DNA of 64,000 nt from assembly GCA_918807975.1 (NCBI GenBank), contig OU964921.1:45286498-45350497 (forward strand). The letters are read 5' to 3'. Made by a program: the position numbers and the translations under genes. Below, in pieces: positions 20,310 through 34,200 of this stretch. This DNA is from Aplidium turbinatum (Eukaryota > Chordata > Ascidiacea > Aplousobranchia > Polyclinidae). A model generated the notes under the pieces. It did not search any database and was not told the DNA's origin. It saw nothing but the letters and a program-made list of their open reading frames with translations. Within the stretch, counting starts at the first letter, position 1. Every line of letters starts with the position of its first letter.

Positions 20310-21344
20310 CAGTGGCGTAGCAGCCACTTGGCGGTTCTGGCTCTGCACCAGGGGCGGAAGGTTACAAGGAGGCGGCAAAATGAGGCTGCACAGTGCACAC
20401 AGCACGAGAAATGAAGTAATACAAAAATAAATAAAAAGTAAAACAAGAAAATGATTTACAAAGAGACAGCTAGCACACCTTAAAAACTTTAAGGATAGAA
20501 CAATTGCTGGCCTTAGTGTTGTTGGAGAAGTAAGACGATGCATGTTTCAAGCTTTGGACAGATTTAAACTTGAAGCTGAAACTAGGTTTACCGGCATACA
20601 CCACTTGAATGATGTGTTTGGATTTTTGAATCCTCACGCGCTGCTGCAAAGCGAAAGTCACAATGGATTCACCAACGCTTTTAAAAGCACTTATGACGAT
20701 AAGGTGGACTTTTTGGAGTTAGCTGTGAAAATTGACAGATTTAAGAGACTGGTGCGAAGCAGTGAAACCACGTTTGATCGTAATGCAACAGCGTTTGATG
20801 TTTTACAGTGGTTAGCTAAATCACACCTCCTAAGATTCGACACCATATTTATGCTTGTGTATGAAACTTTATCTTACCACTGGTGTTTCAATTGCGAGCT
20901 GTGAGAGGAGTTTCTCAAAGCTCAAAATGATAAAGTCGTATTTACGTTCTACCATGAATGATGATCGGCTATCAGCTCTATCGATTCTTTCTATAGAAAG
21001 AGACTACGGTACGTTCAAAAACTTGATTTTGAAGATATTATCGCTGATTTTGCTTCGGCGAAAGCTCGAAAAGTTCAGTTTTGAGGCGGCTATTGATCTT
21101 TTATTTGCCTGATACATTTGTTGTCCATTTTTTGTCTTTTATTTTTGGCCTAAACGCTGAGACAGTGAGGCTTCTTTCTCAAGCAATATAGAACTTCTGA
21201 GACGCGGCACATTAGGCCTATTTGTAATTATTTTTATTGAAAAGATTGCTTGAACATGAAACTATTTCAAAATTTGCTGCAGTCTACTTAGGGCGGCATT
21301 TTCAACGAAAGCCAGGGGCGGCAGCATATGCTCCTACGCCAATG
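20310..21344 (+). mobile_element. hAT element with truncated transposase
   Basis: CAGTGGCGTAG at the left and CTACGCCAATG at the right are imperfect inverted ends of a common hAT type. The flanking bases (TCGGGGGTC and GTCGGGAC) match only partly as a target duplication. The C-terminal transposase frame lies between them at 20542-21112. Confidence 0.65.
20542..21112 (+). pseudogene. hAT transposase, C-terminal half (ZMYM1-like type)
   Basis: Two overlapping plus-strand frames. The first (20542-20904) contains NDVFGFLNPHALL, KIDRFKRLVR and VLQWLAKSHLLRFDTIF. The second (20855-21112) contains YLTTGVSIASCERSFSKLKM, IKSYLRSTMNDDRLSALSIL and SIERDYGTF. The block ASCERSFSKLKxIKxYLRSTMxxxRLxxLxxLSIE is the conserved C-terminus of the hAT group that includes ZMYM1-like proteins. 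One frame change near 20860-20890 and the absence of the N-terminal half show it is dead. A transposon relic is far more likely than a host gene. Confidence 0.8.
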
Positions 21345-22297
21345 GTCGGGACCAATCGTTACCAGTTGGAAACAGGCCCAAAAGTAGCTGGAAATTGGAA
21401 AAAATTTGCACAGTAGAGTCATCGAAAACAAAAATATTGAAGTAATAATGGAATTTATTTCTGATTTTATGAAAATCGGCTCTGAGAGAAATACAACTAA
21501 ACGATTAATCCACCAGCTTATATTTCACAACCCGAAACTACTAAAATTTTCCGAAACCAAACAACAATAATTTTTTCAATAAAGTGATTGATTGGTTTAT
21601 TTTGTTGTGCAATATTATAACGGCAAAATCATTAAATGATGAAGCACGCTTAACGAACACAATTGAAACAAAGAAAAATAACAAATGTACACTGCATCTT
21701 TGAAGTAAGTAATTCACAACGGGAAGCTGCGAACTGCGAAGTGACCATGACGGTCTTCGAGTCAAGCAGCCACCCTCAGCAAGTCGATGATAAACTTTTA
21801 ATAAACATTACACTAAAATATCTACACTTGCAACAAAGAGTCAAGACAGAAACAAACTTGCATCCATGATATGTCATAAAGTCAAACACCTTCATGGCTG
21901 ATAAACCAATGGACATGCCTGAAGAAGTAGATCTGTCGATTGGCAAACTGCTCTTATTTAAGAATGAAAATATTAAGAGATAGCCTACTAGTTAGAAAAC
22001 GTGTTACAGTATATGCACATTTGAACCTGAGGATATAAAATAAATGGTAAAACAATGATTTTTGATTAGTAGAAAAACAACTTTTGGTAATTTAATTTTT
22101 AAAATTAGATGATTAGATCTGAAAAGATAATTTTGTGATTTATGGAAAGCAGCATAGGCTACATCCGTTTAGGCCTACTGATTTCGCTTTTGTTACATCA
22201 TAAAAGCCTTTATGAAGAGACACAATAACAGTAGCCTATATTTGTAACTCAGCTTTGGTGATTCAAAAGTTGAACTTTTGATAAAAACTTGAGCGAA
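21345..22297. other. Spacer upstream of the novel membrane-protein gene
   Basis: No coding region or element is recognised. An in-frame TGA lies shortly upstream of the ATG at 22298. No core promoter motif can be singled out. Confidence 0.4.
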
Positions 22298-25200
22298 ATG
22301 AAATCTTGTTTTCCATTTTCAAAAACGCGATTGGACTCTGACTTTTCTGATGACGACCGAGCGGAAAGAAAAAGAAAGAAAAAGAAGCTAAAAAAGTTGC
22401 GACTGACTTCTTTGAACTATACGATAAAGAAGCGAAAAAAGGAAATCAGAACAGCTCATAATAGAAAGAAAAAACTTACAAGTGAGAAATATGATACGGT
22501 AACTTATAAAATAAAAAGTTGATTTAGTGAAGAAAACATGGCTAAGCAAAATCACGATTTTTATCACAAAAGGCCAACCTACAAAAAGTAAGAACATTAG
22601 CCTTGTTTCCATACCATGATGAATAATACCAGGGTGTAGTTAATTTGCTTGCGTTAGGGACTCTTTCAAAATTACGATTCTTTTTCTCTTTCTTTTACGT
22701 TTAATATGCGTTTAAATTTGGTTTTAAATTCTCTTCTAATGAGTTCATGATGAAAAGGAATTCAATTCAGTAGCTTTACGCTTCCAATTGATTTTGGTAA
22801 TTCCTTAAAGGTTTAAACTTTGAAAAGGTTGTGGTAATATATATTTTACGTGTAAGGATGGTCTTATTGGCTATATTAGCTTATTGTACTAATTTGGCTA
22901 TCTCACTCCATTAAATTCTTTCCACATAGCCTAATTGTTGTTTGAATTATAATTTTAAAGTTATCAGGAGGTGTTTACATAATTTTTATAGGCCTACTGA
23001 AATACAAACTGGTTTTATTGTCTGTTCTCTTTTTTCTATTTAACGCGAAAGCAGCTTAGCTGGAAAAATCTTTAGAAACTGGCATAATAAGTTAATAGAT
23101 TGCTACAAGGTGGCCGTGTGTTTTGCTGTAGTCAGATAACTCTTTCTGCACATTCACAAAACATTAAGTTACAAACAATTTGTTATTGAAGAATACCAGA
23201 GATTATTGTGACATAAACTAACTTTTGTCAGTTAGGAGAACCAAATATTAGACTTAGATCAATGTAGGAATTAGGATATTTGGCACTTATAAGGAATGCA
23301 AGCAACAATGGGATGAGTGCGTTCGGCAAGGTGTCAAAGGAAAATCCCTACATAGTATGCTACGAAGGTTGCATCGGCACCACGCAGAGGATACGTGCAC
23401 GGAGGATTGAATGATGTTTTCTCCATCAAGACGGCCATATGTCCTGCAATGCCAGTAGCGTCAACAGGGTGGGGGGGGGCAAATGGTGCTTTTGGACCCG
23501 GGCCCAGAATAACTTTAAGAGCACGTAACAGAGACCGGGAACGAAGAAGTCACCTCGTATGGTTTGGATATAATGCGTTTTTACTTAGAAGTGTCTTCGT
23601 TTGGGGCTCGAAGATCCCATTGATACCGATACCCAATTTATCTTGGTCAATCTGATCAACGTCCGCTCTGATAACTCTGTTGGTTAGCGCGTGGCTTCAT
23701 AAACAGAGAGGCTTTAAGACCAAGCGGCGCTGGTTGGAGTCTCAGGGTGTGTGCTTGAGCAAATTTCAGAACTGCTCACCATTCAGCATTCAGGCTCACC
23801 ATTGCAGGTTTACAAATTTCCACATGAAATGGATTTGTTTCCTATCTCATTAATAGTGCGTCCGCTCCGGGAGGCGTCCACACACCCAAAAACTCAGCAG
23901 GCACACCATACTTACATAGAGATTACCTACCAGGGAGGCGAGAGACTTACTCTGACCGAAGTGACCCACCGCGGTAGATGGTAACCTGTGGATGTAAAAA
24001 AATGATGGTTAGCCTATTGGCTGCCTCATGCTTATCTGCCTGTCTTGATTTTCCTCTTGCTGATATTAGAGCAGACTAGGAGATGGCGGGTCAAGCTCAA
24101 GAACTAGCGCGTTTTTGTAGAAAATTTATTTTAATTTAATTTGAGTTTGTTTGTGTGTGTGTATCTTCTTGGTGGTCGCTTGAAGAAGGACATCGGCTTG
24201 TGGAAAAGGGCCACTGCAGTCTGACATCTCATTTGGCGGAGATGCCTGAGAGGGGTGACCAGATGAAAGGTAGCTGTCGCTGACCCCAGTGTCCACTTTG
24301 GTTGGGCCGCTGCAATCCTGTCATCCCAGGGCAAGTGGAACGACGGAGAGCGACAGTTAAAGATTTCCCACTGCAATCACCCTTCCGGCATCTGGCCGTT
24401 TCAGATAGGGTGAGAGGGACGGGTAAAGATGGGTTATTACGCCTTTGACTGTTTAAACTTCTTCAAAAATGTTCTACGACCGTACTGTGCTAGTGAGACC
24501 CACCGGGGAAATCAGTCGTTCCTCCCATCAAGGACGGCTGAGAGAGGCGGTTGAGGAGAGAGTCTCGACTGGTTCTTCTTTTTTCTGACCGTAGGAGGAG
24601 GTTTGGAAGGAAGGGAAATGTCAGATGACAAAGGAATGTTATGCTTTTGTGATATGTCTTTGGTTTTCGTTATGGTCACCCACAGGGCTTAGATGGTGGA
24701 CCGTTTTGTGCTCCATATGTAGGCTATGTGTTGCCAATTTCCAGAGATATCTTCTTTTAGATGATGGTATGCTTGGCGACATTCATCATGGTTCAAAGCA
24801 TTGGGTTCTTCTTTTGTCCACCGGGAATGAATTGTAGAGGATCATGTCCTTTTGTTATTTCGATGTCTTCGTTAGTTAGGTGAGAGTATTGCTTTTTCAG
24901 AATACAACAATCGATCAGTCTATGGCCAACAATTTAATGCATGATCCTTGGTTTGGAAATGTGACTTTCCACAACTGCCAAAACTTGTTGCCTCCATATC
25001 AAATTGTTCGATTTGATTTAGACATTAGAATCAGACCAATATTATCCTATTTCGGTTTCAAGCACACCTGAACTATCTCGGTTTGTTGCTTCTTCTTTGC
25101 TTGGTAGCTTATGTAGGCTATCAGTTTCACTGTGATTGTCAAAAAAAAATAATCCATTTTAATTTTATTTTTCATTACTGCCGCAAACATATAGAGAACT

Positions 25201-28200
25201 ACGAAATTACGAATTTGGTACAACACTAAACTCCAAATTTGGTCTACACAAATGTTAGATATAAAACGATTCTTTGGCCTGGATTAAACTTCCAAAGAGA
25301 CCTGATAAATTTGTGGACATATTTTGCCCAATGAAATAAAAAAAATCAATCCTTTTAAAAAGATAGTTTTATGACCCACTAAAAGGGCCGTTAAGAAGAC
25401 AATGTTGACCAGGTAGCCTGCAATTGAGATCTTTAGGCTCCTGATCAAGGCACTTCTAAGAAAAGCACAATATATTTTAAGAATAGCCTACGTGATGGTT
25501 TCTTCAATGGGCCTGTTGGAAAGATCGCAGGCCGCTAAAATCATCCGAGGCCAGGGCCTAAAAGTACCCCGTGTAGGCCCAATCCCCCATCATGTCAACA
25601 CTAATGTCTACAAATATTAAACGATGCTAAAGACTTAACTCTTACATCAATGTTTCCGTGCATAGTTGAAGGTTGTTTTTTTGTTCCAGAAACTCTCAGT
25701 CTACCTCACATTCACAATGAAGTGCCGAAAATTTCGAAAAGATTTTCACATCCTTCCAAAAGTGAGGCGAGTTTGATTTTGGAAGGAGGACTCATAAAGG
25801 ACAATGATGTTGTTTATTTGACCGAAGTCGTGTTTCCAGAAAGAAAGTATTGCAGGAGAAGTCACAAAATCAAACGTATGTTTAAAGTTAATTGTGTTTA
25901 CTTCAGCTTGTTGCTTGCAGGCTACAACCCTATAGCCTAGCTTGCTCAGATGCGATTGGCCAACTTGTGAATGAGGATTTGAAGCACATTCACCACTTTT
26001 GTTGAAGATTCGCTTTGAGAAGTGAATTTTTTATTTATTTTTTATTAATTTCTTATTTTTTCAGGAAACCTGAAAAAAGCTCAACTAGGCTACAATTTTC
26101 AAAACTGAAAGTAAATCAGCATATAGTTGTTCCCGGCATCATCAGCATATAGTTGTTCCCGGCATCATCAGCATATAGTTGTTCCCGACATCATCAGCAT
26201 ATAGTTGTTCCCGGCATCATCAGCATATAGTTGTTCCCGGCATCATCAGCATATAGTTGTTCCCGGCATCATCAGCATATAGTTGTTCCCGGCATCATCA
26301 GCATATAGTTGTTCCCGGCATCATCAGCACATAGTTGTTCCCGGCATCATCAGCACATAGTTGTTCCCGGCCTCAAGTTGTAAAGAAAGAAAGTTTCGAA
26401 TGTTCAGGCGTTGATAGTAAAAAAAATCTACATCAAATAGAAAAATTAAAAAAGTATAAGCAAGGTTCTGTTAAATAAAGCAAAAAGGCTCAATCAAAAT
26501 ACAAAATTAGGCTATAGCTTCATTGGAACCGAAATAACAAGTTGTGCTGGTATTACAAATTCTCACTTGAGGTGATTTCTTGCTCTAACTGGCTTGTTTT
26601 ATTTATATTTTAGCAAAATCTTTGGAACCCTCGATGGGAAGACGTGACCAAGAAAGTGACCACAGACACAATAAGCCAAGAAGCCGCCATCCCAGAGAGG
26701 AAAGGTTTGGGTAGATAAACTTTAAGTAGGCTAACGACATGTTTCATCAGAGATAGATAACCGATACTTTTAAAGTAGCGCGCTATCATTACAATATACC
26801 AATTGGGCTAAGTGTTCCCGCCATTTCTACGCACCACGGCACTCAAAATGATCACGAAAACGAATAATGTTACCTTTCAGTAGCACGTTTGGTTACACTG
26901 CCATTTCAACGTCGTTATGGAAAACAAGTTCTTTGTGAAGTTTTATTTTTATGTTCTATAGTGTTTCCATCAAAAATTTTAACAACATTTCGTTTTTTTC
27001 CACATCAAACTGGAAAGTAGCGGGTAACCCAAGTACGACTGAAGCAAATGTAGCGCTTATTTTCAAAAAATGCTTTGGAAAAAGCAGTGTCGCTACTGCA
27101 GCCACTACCCTAACAAAAAAGTAACGCCACTGTCGCTACCAAAAAAGTAGCGATAGTCGGGGTACATTTTGCTTTATTGAGTGGCGGTGTTATTGCACTC
27201 CAGTGTTTTTATCAGGGCTACCGCCTGCATCCCATACAACATTGCTGGTCTTATCATTGTTTTATAGAGTTTCCCCTCTTCATCTTTTTGATTTCTCTCA
27301 TGATTATGAGCAGTACTCTGCTCTAGAGAGAAGTGTCTACGGGCCTTCATAAGTCTACTGAATGGTCTACTGAACCGAAACAAAACCATAGAAAAAACGT
27401 CATTTTTGGATTCAACCGCAATAAAATACTTAAAATTGTTGACGCGTTCTTGCCAATAAAATACTAATACTTGGTGGGTGCGTTATGGTTATAGTGATGT
27501 TCAAAGTTTATTTTCTCTTTGTTTAGATCTAATCCTAACAAAGCTGGAGTTTATAAGCAGCCACCGAGTGGAGGAAGCGAAAATGTCCCTAAAAAGAGAA
27601 GCCACCACAGATCGCATCCTCCGAACAATAAATCTTCCAAAACTCATCACACTCGGAGAAGCAGAGATGCTGAGATTGTGGGAAGTTCCTCTCATTCAAA
27701 AAAATCTGAAACTCCCAGTAAGTGCAACGTACGGATGGTTAAGCATTTGAAGTGTTGTTGAAAAAAGAAAGAAATACAATTTGCTGCAGAAACCTAATTT
27801 CCGTTTATCCCCAAGAGTAGCAAGTTTGCGATGATTGAAGACCTACGTGAGCAGAAGGTTGGTGCAGCAGATAATGGGCTCGCGAGTAATAAATAAAATA
27901 ATAATAAATTATTTTACATTAGTTGGATATTTTGCACCCAACTAGTGTTACAAAGTAAATTATTAATATTTTCAATCATGCGATCCTGGTTCGACTCTCA
28001 CCTTGAGCTGGTTGTGCAAAACGTTCACCTCTACCCAGGGTGCAATCAATTGGGTGGGGAGTAGTTGCTGAAGAAAAGGCAAACGAGAAAAATATAACTG
28101 GCCACCCTACTCTTGTATTAGTACCAAATGCCTTGTACGATTAGAAATTTATTTTTCCATCCCGCAATTCTTCATAATTTATTGTAATTATTTTTTGTTT

Positions 28201-31200
28201 TCAGGTCTCTGCACCCCCTGGCGCGTTGTGATTGGTCTTGCTGCATTTATCTCTATCACGATTTCTGTTGTACTTCTTGCGTGTAAGTGGACTTATAACA
28301 ATTTTAGATCGGAAACGAAGAAAACAAACATAAAAGTTCAGAATCAGTAACAAATAGTTGAACTAGAAGTCCGTGGTTGTTTCAATGAATTTTGTGGACA
28401 CTCTTGGACCCAATTCTTATTATTGCTGCAAACAAAACATTTGAAAACGCTGTTTCACAGTTAGGCTGTTTACCGGATTCTATAGTTGTGTTCATTTCAA
28501 GTAACCAACCGTCAAGCAGAAAATTTAAAATTGTATTCAATGCATGAAAACAATAATTTTTGTAATAATTATAATTATGTTTGTTGAAACATTGAGCTTT
28601 ATTTGTTCGTTTTATTTTATTCGTTTTATTTGTTCGCTTTATTTGTTCGTTTTACGTATTTTTCAAATTTTCTTCTTTTTTTACATGTGCTAGCTGAAGA
28701 TGCTATTACTATAGCGAAATCGATTCTTAACTTAATAAATTACACTAAGAGGTTAGATTGTTGTGCAAATGCCAGCATTTGATGAATGCAAATTAGCAGT
28801 ACCACATTGAGCTTACAACATGTTTTCTTTTCCAGATTTTTTATCTCCCGTTGCTCAAGAGGTAAGTACCTTACGTAATTGTAGGCTGCGTGTAATGTAT
28901 CTTTTTGAAAATATTCTAACAAGGTAGCCCTATATGTGTTTTAAATTAGAACTGAGCTACAGAAACTGAAATGGTGTTTCAGAAGTCACACATTGAATTT
29001 AGGTTTAATTTACCATGAAGCAAAATTTCCCTAGTAACAGCAATACAAATAAAACAAATAAACAAAAATTGTAACCCCTACAAAATCTTTATCTGGTCCA
29101 GACCTTCACCAGATCGGGTTCTGACCTGACCAGATCTTTAACAGATAAATCAACTCTTCAAGATAAATAAATAAAACTTGTTTGTGTTTGCTATTACTTT
29201 CACTTTCATCAGATGAACGATGCGGTTCGTGCTAAAAACAATACTTATCCTGATGAACACCTGAACTTATCAGTATATTCAGTTCTGGACCAGATAAAGT
29301 GGCTATCCAAGAAGTAGGCTAGCTTGACTTGTTTGAAATGTCGAAAAAAAGCTTTTCAAATAAACTAAAGTCATCAATATATATAGAAGTAATCGAGAAT
29401 TATCTCATTCACTGGTAAAAGATTTATTACGAAGTCAAAGTAAAAAACTTTAATTTAAGATGAAGATGTTCTGAGCCGATGTCTTCAGTTTATACAAATT
29501 ACAGCTACTCTGACGCTGCCAAGAGGTTTCTGATTTGAGTTTATTAACATACGATTTTATCTTGTAAGTCAACAATCCCCATTCGTTTATATATATGAAG
29601 AGCTTGTTTCCAAAACCGCTTACATCCACTTTCGGTAATTTCGAGAAAACCACGAAAAACGTTTATGACAGTTTCGCTTGGTATATGTAATGCGCTTTTG
29701 ATTTCTAACGATGTATAACTACCTACTGAATTGAGCCATGACGTTTGTCCAGATCTAAGGAATATTAGAAGGCTTAGAATAGGGGGGTGTGTTAATTGTC
29801 GATTCATACCGTACGCTGCTAAAAATTTGTGGAGCAGTATCAAAATCTAGAATATTTATGAAAATTCGACATACGACCCCCCTAACCCCCATGTACATGC
29901 CCCCTGAATATAAGGTACCCCTATTTTCAGAAAAATATGAGATTGTTGGCCTTTTCACCCACTATACTTGCGTTTTGGTGGTATTTATCTTATTCATATG
30001 TGGCTTTTCGAGGTCTGTGTGTTCAAATATGACATTAGAAAATTCCTAAGAATTTTCAATATGGCGGTATTTCAATATGGCGGCCAAAATGAGGCTTGGA
30101 ATGGGTACTTTTGTAAATTTTGACCAAACATAGTTGTGTGATATGTCGAATTATAAGTTTTCGAAGGCGTAGAATACGAATTTGATCCCAAAAGTAGGCT
30201 TATTCTTTCCTGGCATGCGCAATGAATATACCTGAGTATTTATATATGTTCATACTGATGATTTATGCTTGTTATTTTGCATTGTGTTTTGCAATACCCT
30301 CTTTTATTAGGCTGGGCCAAAAAAGGGGTTCTTTTTAAGAATTTATACTACGAAGTTGTAAGTCACCTAAAAGTTGAGAATGGGTATCAGGAGCAAACCC
30401 ATGATAAAATTTTTATTTTTCAATGACATCTTACGGTCAGACAGTCCGTTACCATAGCAACCGTTTCCGGCAAGACAACAACTTGACTAAAGAGGTGATT
30501 CTTCAGGCTGTGAATGACTGTCAGGGCTCATTTTGGTACCAAAATATGCAAAAAAGACAGCCAAAGAGCATGGAACATATTATACACGATGTCTACGAAA
30601 CAATTAATTCCACTTTCAAATAAAAAAACATATTTGCTTCACATTTATGGTCAATTATTGAACAAAATGAAAATTAGTTATCCCGAAATGTACCATCATC
30701 ATCATCATCAACCAATTTTGATTATACATGCCATGAATTAATCCTCATGTCGGGGTGTGGCCTGTCTGTCTGTCTGTCTGTCGAGAACGAAGTCTTCTCC
30801 TCTACACCTCGCGATTTATTGGGTTGGCAGAGTCCATGTTCAGGGCTACAAGGTCACGTTTTACAAGTTCTTCCCAAGAAAGTTTTGGTCTACCTTGACC
30901 CCGCTGTGCTGCGGTGTTGACACATCTGACCTGCGAGATCCAGCTTGAGCTGCGCTCAACATGACCAAGCCATCTCAGTCTGCCTAATTGGAGACTTCAC
31001 TGATGTCTTTTAATTTGAGCTTTGATAGCAGAGTCTCAAACTGGATGTTGTCTTCAGGTTTGACTAGGCAGGTCCATCTTACCATCGCTCTGTCATTACG
31101 TTGTAGGCGCTTGACGGTGCTTGCTAAAGCTACATGCCTCTGTTGACCAATGGAAGTCAATTACTTCCAAGTAACTTCAGTACACAATACAAACTCATAC

Positions 31201-34200
31201 AATAAACATTCATATTAGTCCCAACTGTACAAAATGGAGGCCAGTGACTTTTTTGTCACAACCTCAGATGACGTTGCCAGTCCATGCAGCTTCTCTCGGA
31301 CACCCTTCACAACTCTGTATAGTGCCTGGAGCCGAGCTGCTCTTCACATTTGGACGCTTTATTGTGTTCAAATCTGTGGCGAGTCCTAGTGCCCACTTTG
31401 CTGCGTCATTGACAACATGGAGGTTGGCCACAACTTTCTTGCCATGACGGTATAGTTATCTGAGGTGGTCCATTGTGCAACGGGCAGCTTGACAAAGCTG
31501 GAGTCAATATTCAAGAGCTCAAACATGCTCCAAGAGTCATGTCCAATGAAGTCTTTGAGGGCTTTTGTGTCCAATTGATGAGGCTGGCATCTCCTGTTTT
31601 CTTGTCTGTGTACTGTCTGTCGCGTTATGGTACCTCAGCAATCAGCATAGCATTTCTGATCGTCTGTTTGTTAGATGATGTTCGTTCTGAGAAGAGTGCC
31701 AAAGGGACCAATCTCTCTGAGAGATGCCACATATGGTTTGTAGCTTCTGTCTGGCCAGAACAACAAGGGAGAGAAATTTGGCAGGCCACATCATTGGGTC
31801 CTTGCTAATACTGGCCTCTGCCTTGAGGGGGTTCTTCATTAGTACCAGGTCATTCGATGGTGCATCAGCAGCACTCCTGCACGTAAACTACGCTTTCGTG
31901 TAAAAGATTGCCAAGAATACAGCAAGACTGTTGAGTGGTGATGTCTTCCGATTCTTCGGGTGCACATACATTCCCAAGCTGGCATCGGAAGAGTGCCACC
32001 TTAAACGTGTACAAAGTTTTGCTAATCCAATGGGCATGGTGGAATGCCCCAGGCGCTTTGATGGTGATGGATCTCCAACTGGCAGGGACGATCCCTCCAA
32101 GAAACAGCAGTGTTAGTTCTGTCACCTCCAGGTAGTCATGTTGAAGATTCTCCTTGGTGCTGTTTTCGATCCATGTCTGAAGGAAGGTGATGGTGTTATG
32201 TATATAGCCTGTCAACTCTCTTTATGGAGCAGTCACCTCGATCAATGTGTAGTTGTGGTTCAATTCGCTCCAATTGTTCACCAGTTGCTTGAACAGCTGT
32301 TCATTGGATCATGTGGTTGGGCTATACACAATTGAGCAAGATGCCCCCCAATCAACTCATGGATGTGGTGTCTACATGCCAGTTGCAGAAAACTTCTACC
32401 AAGCTCTGTCTCCAGTCCAAAATGTCTGCCTCGTGCTTGCCAAAAACTCCCCTTTTTTGGCTCTGTATTTGTTGACCTATTCTTCTTACTCTTCCTTAGT
32501 TTGTATTCTTCAATAACTGTAAGGATCATCTGTTCTATCGCTTGCCACGATTTAAGGGTAATACCAGTATTTGCTCACCAGTCCTGCAAGTCCTTTGTTA
32601 CAAGTCTGGCGGTATCCAATGCACTAGACTGAAGATGGCTGGCTTGCTCATGGTACTGAAAAAACAAGGCGGTCCTTTTACAAAGGACTCTGATGTGGAT
32701 GAGATTCTAAATAGTAATATAACAGAGATTGAGAAACAGAAGCGGTTATACCTCGAGATCAGATACGCCTGTGACACTGCACTCTCAGTTCCAAAACAAA
32801 GTGACATTTTTCGTTTATTGAAAGACCATAAAAAGTTGCCATTTTCTGTTTATGGAGCCAATCTGAAAGCTTACCTGAAAAATTTGAGTTGCAAAGCGGA
32901 TGTTACGATTGCTGATTTAAATTCTGTTCTTGACGGCATGAATCTAACAAAGAGCTGAATACTGTGTTTTATACTAAATTACATATACGTCATAAGTTTG
33001 AAAATATCTTGTTATCAGCTTATTTTTCGTTTGAAATAATCATGAATTCGTATTCTACGCCCCCGAAAACCTATAATTCGACATATTACATGACTATGTT
33101 TGGTTAAACTTTACGAAAGTACCCATTCTAAGCGCCATTTTGGCCGCCATATTAGATTACCATTATATTGGATTTTTGGAAGTAATTTCTAATGCCATAT
33201 TTGAACTCACAGACCCCGAAAACCCCTTAAGGAGCACCATAAATACCGCCAAAATACACGTCGTTTGGTGAAAAGGCTTATAAACTCATATTTTGGTGAA
33301 TTTATGGATACCCCCTTTTCAGGGGGCATGTACATGGGGGTTAGGGTAGTCCAATATGATAATTGTTTTCATGTTCCGGATTTGGATACTACTCCACATA
33401 TTTTAAGCACCGTACCACGTTGCCATCGTGAAATTCGTCAAATAACACACCCCCCTACTTAGAATCGCCTTTTTATAAAATTAGAAATGTGGATATAAGC
33501 GGTTTTGGAAATAAACTGGAGAATAAAAATTGCCAGAATGACAGAAACCAATTTTTGAAACCATTTTTCCAAGCTGACCACCACTAATTCATCACCACAA
33601 TCCAAATTCACTTTAAACAAAGCAAAAAAACACAGTTATAAAGCTCAAGTAGACTACTAAGCACCGTTGGTAACTGCAACAATAGGCTGCAAGCCTACAA
33701 CAGTGCTTATCAGTGTTGCCAGATAGTAGATGCTTCAAACTACCAAACACATTTCAAATTTTGCCAAACTGACCAGAGACTGACTGACAACTCACCAAAA
33801 AATGTTTGCCAAAATTCTGCCAACTCAAAATTTTACTGCCAAACAACGTAAAACTCTGCCAAATCTCGAATTTGGTAGTGAAATTTGCCAAATGGTAACA
33901 CTGCTGCTTATTACGAAACGATGACGAAAACGGTTTAACAATCAGCGATATGTCACGTGATACAATGGCTTAATATGATTGGTTAATTGTGGATACAAGT
34001 GGTTTTGGAAACAAAGTGTGATGGCGCGTAAGCGGTTTTGGAAGAAAACGCAATTTTTAGTGTCGAATTTGAAGCAGAAAGAGAAGGTTTTGGAAAAAAA
34101 GGAATGGATAGTAGGTACCTATGGTAATACTCTACCTAATGACACTCTAAACTCAATTTTGGTAAAAGTGGCGCCTAAGCGGTTTTGGAACTGGGCTCTT

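Noticed and set aside
24880-25071. 63-codon frame after a TTTTCAG, as an exon of the novel gene
   Set aside because: No usable donor in the right phase was found before its stop, and exon 1 joins exon 2 in phase without it. It remains possible as an alternative first or last exon.
26116-26370. Possible CRISPR-like array
   Set aside because: Units follow each other directly at 26 bp with no variable spacers, and the context is an animal intron. It is a minisatellite.
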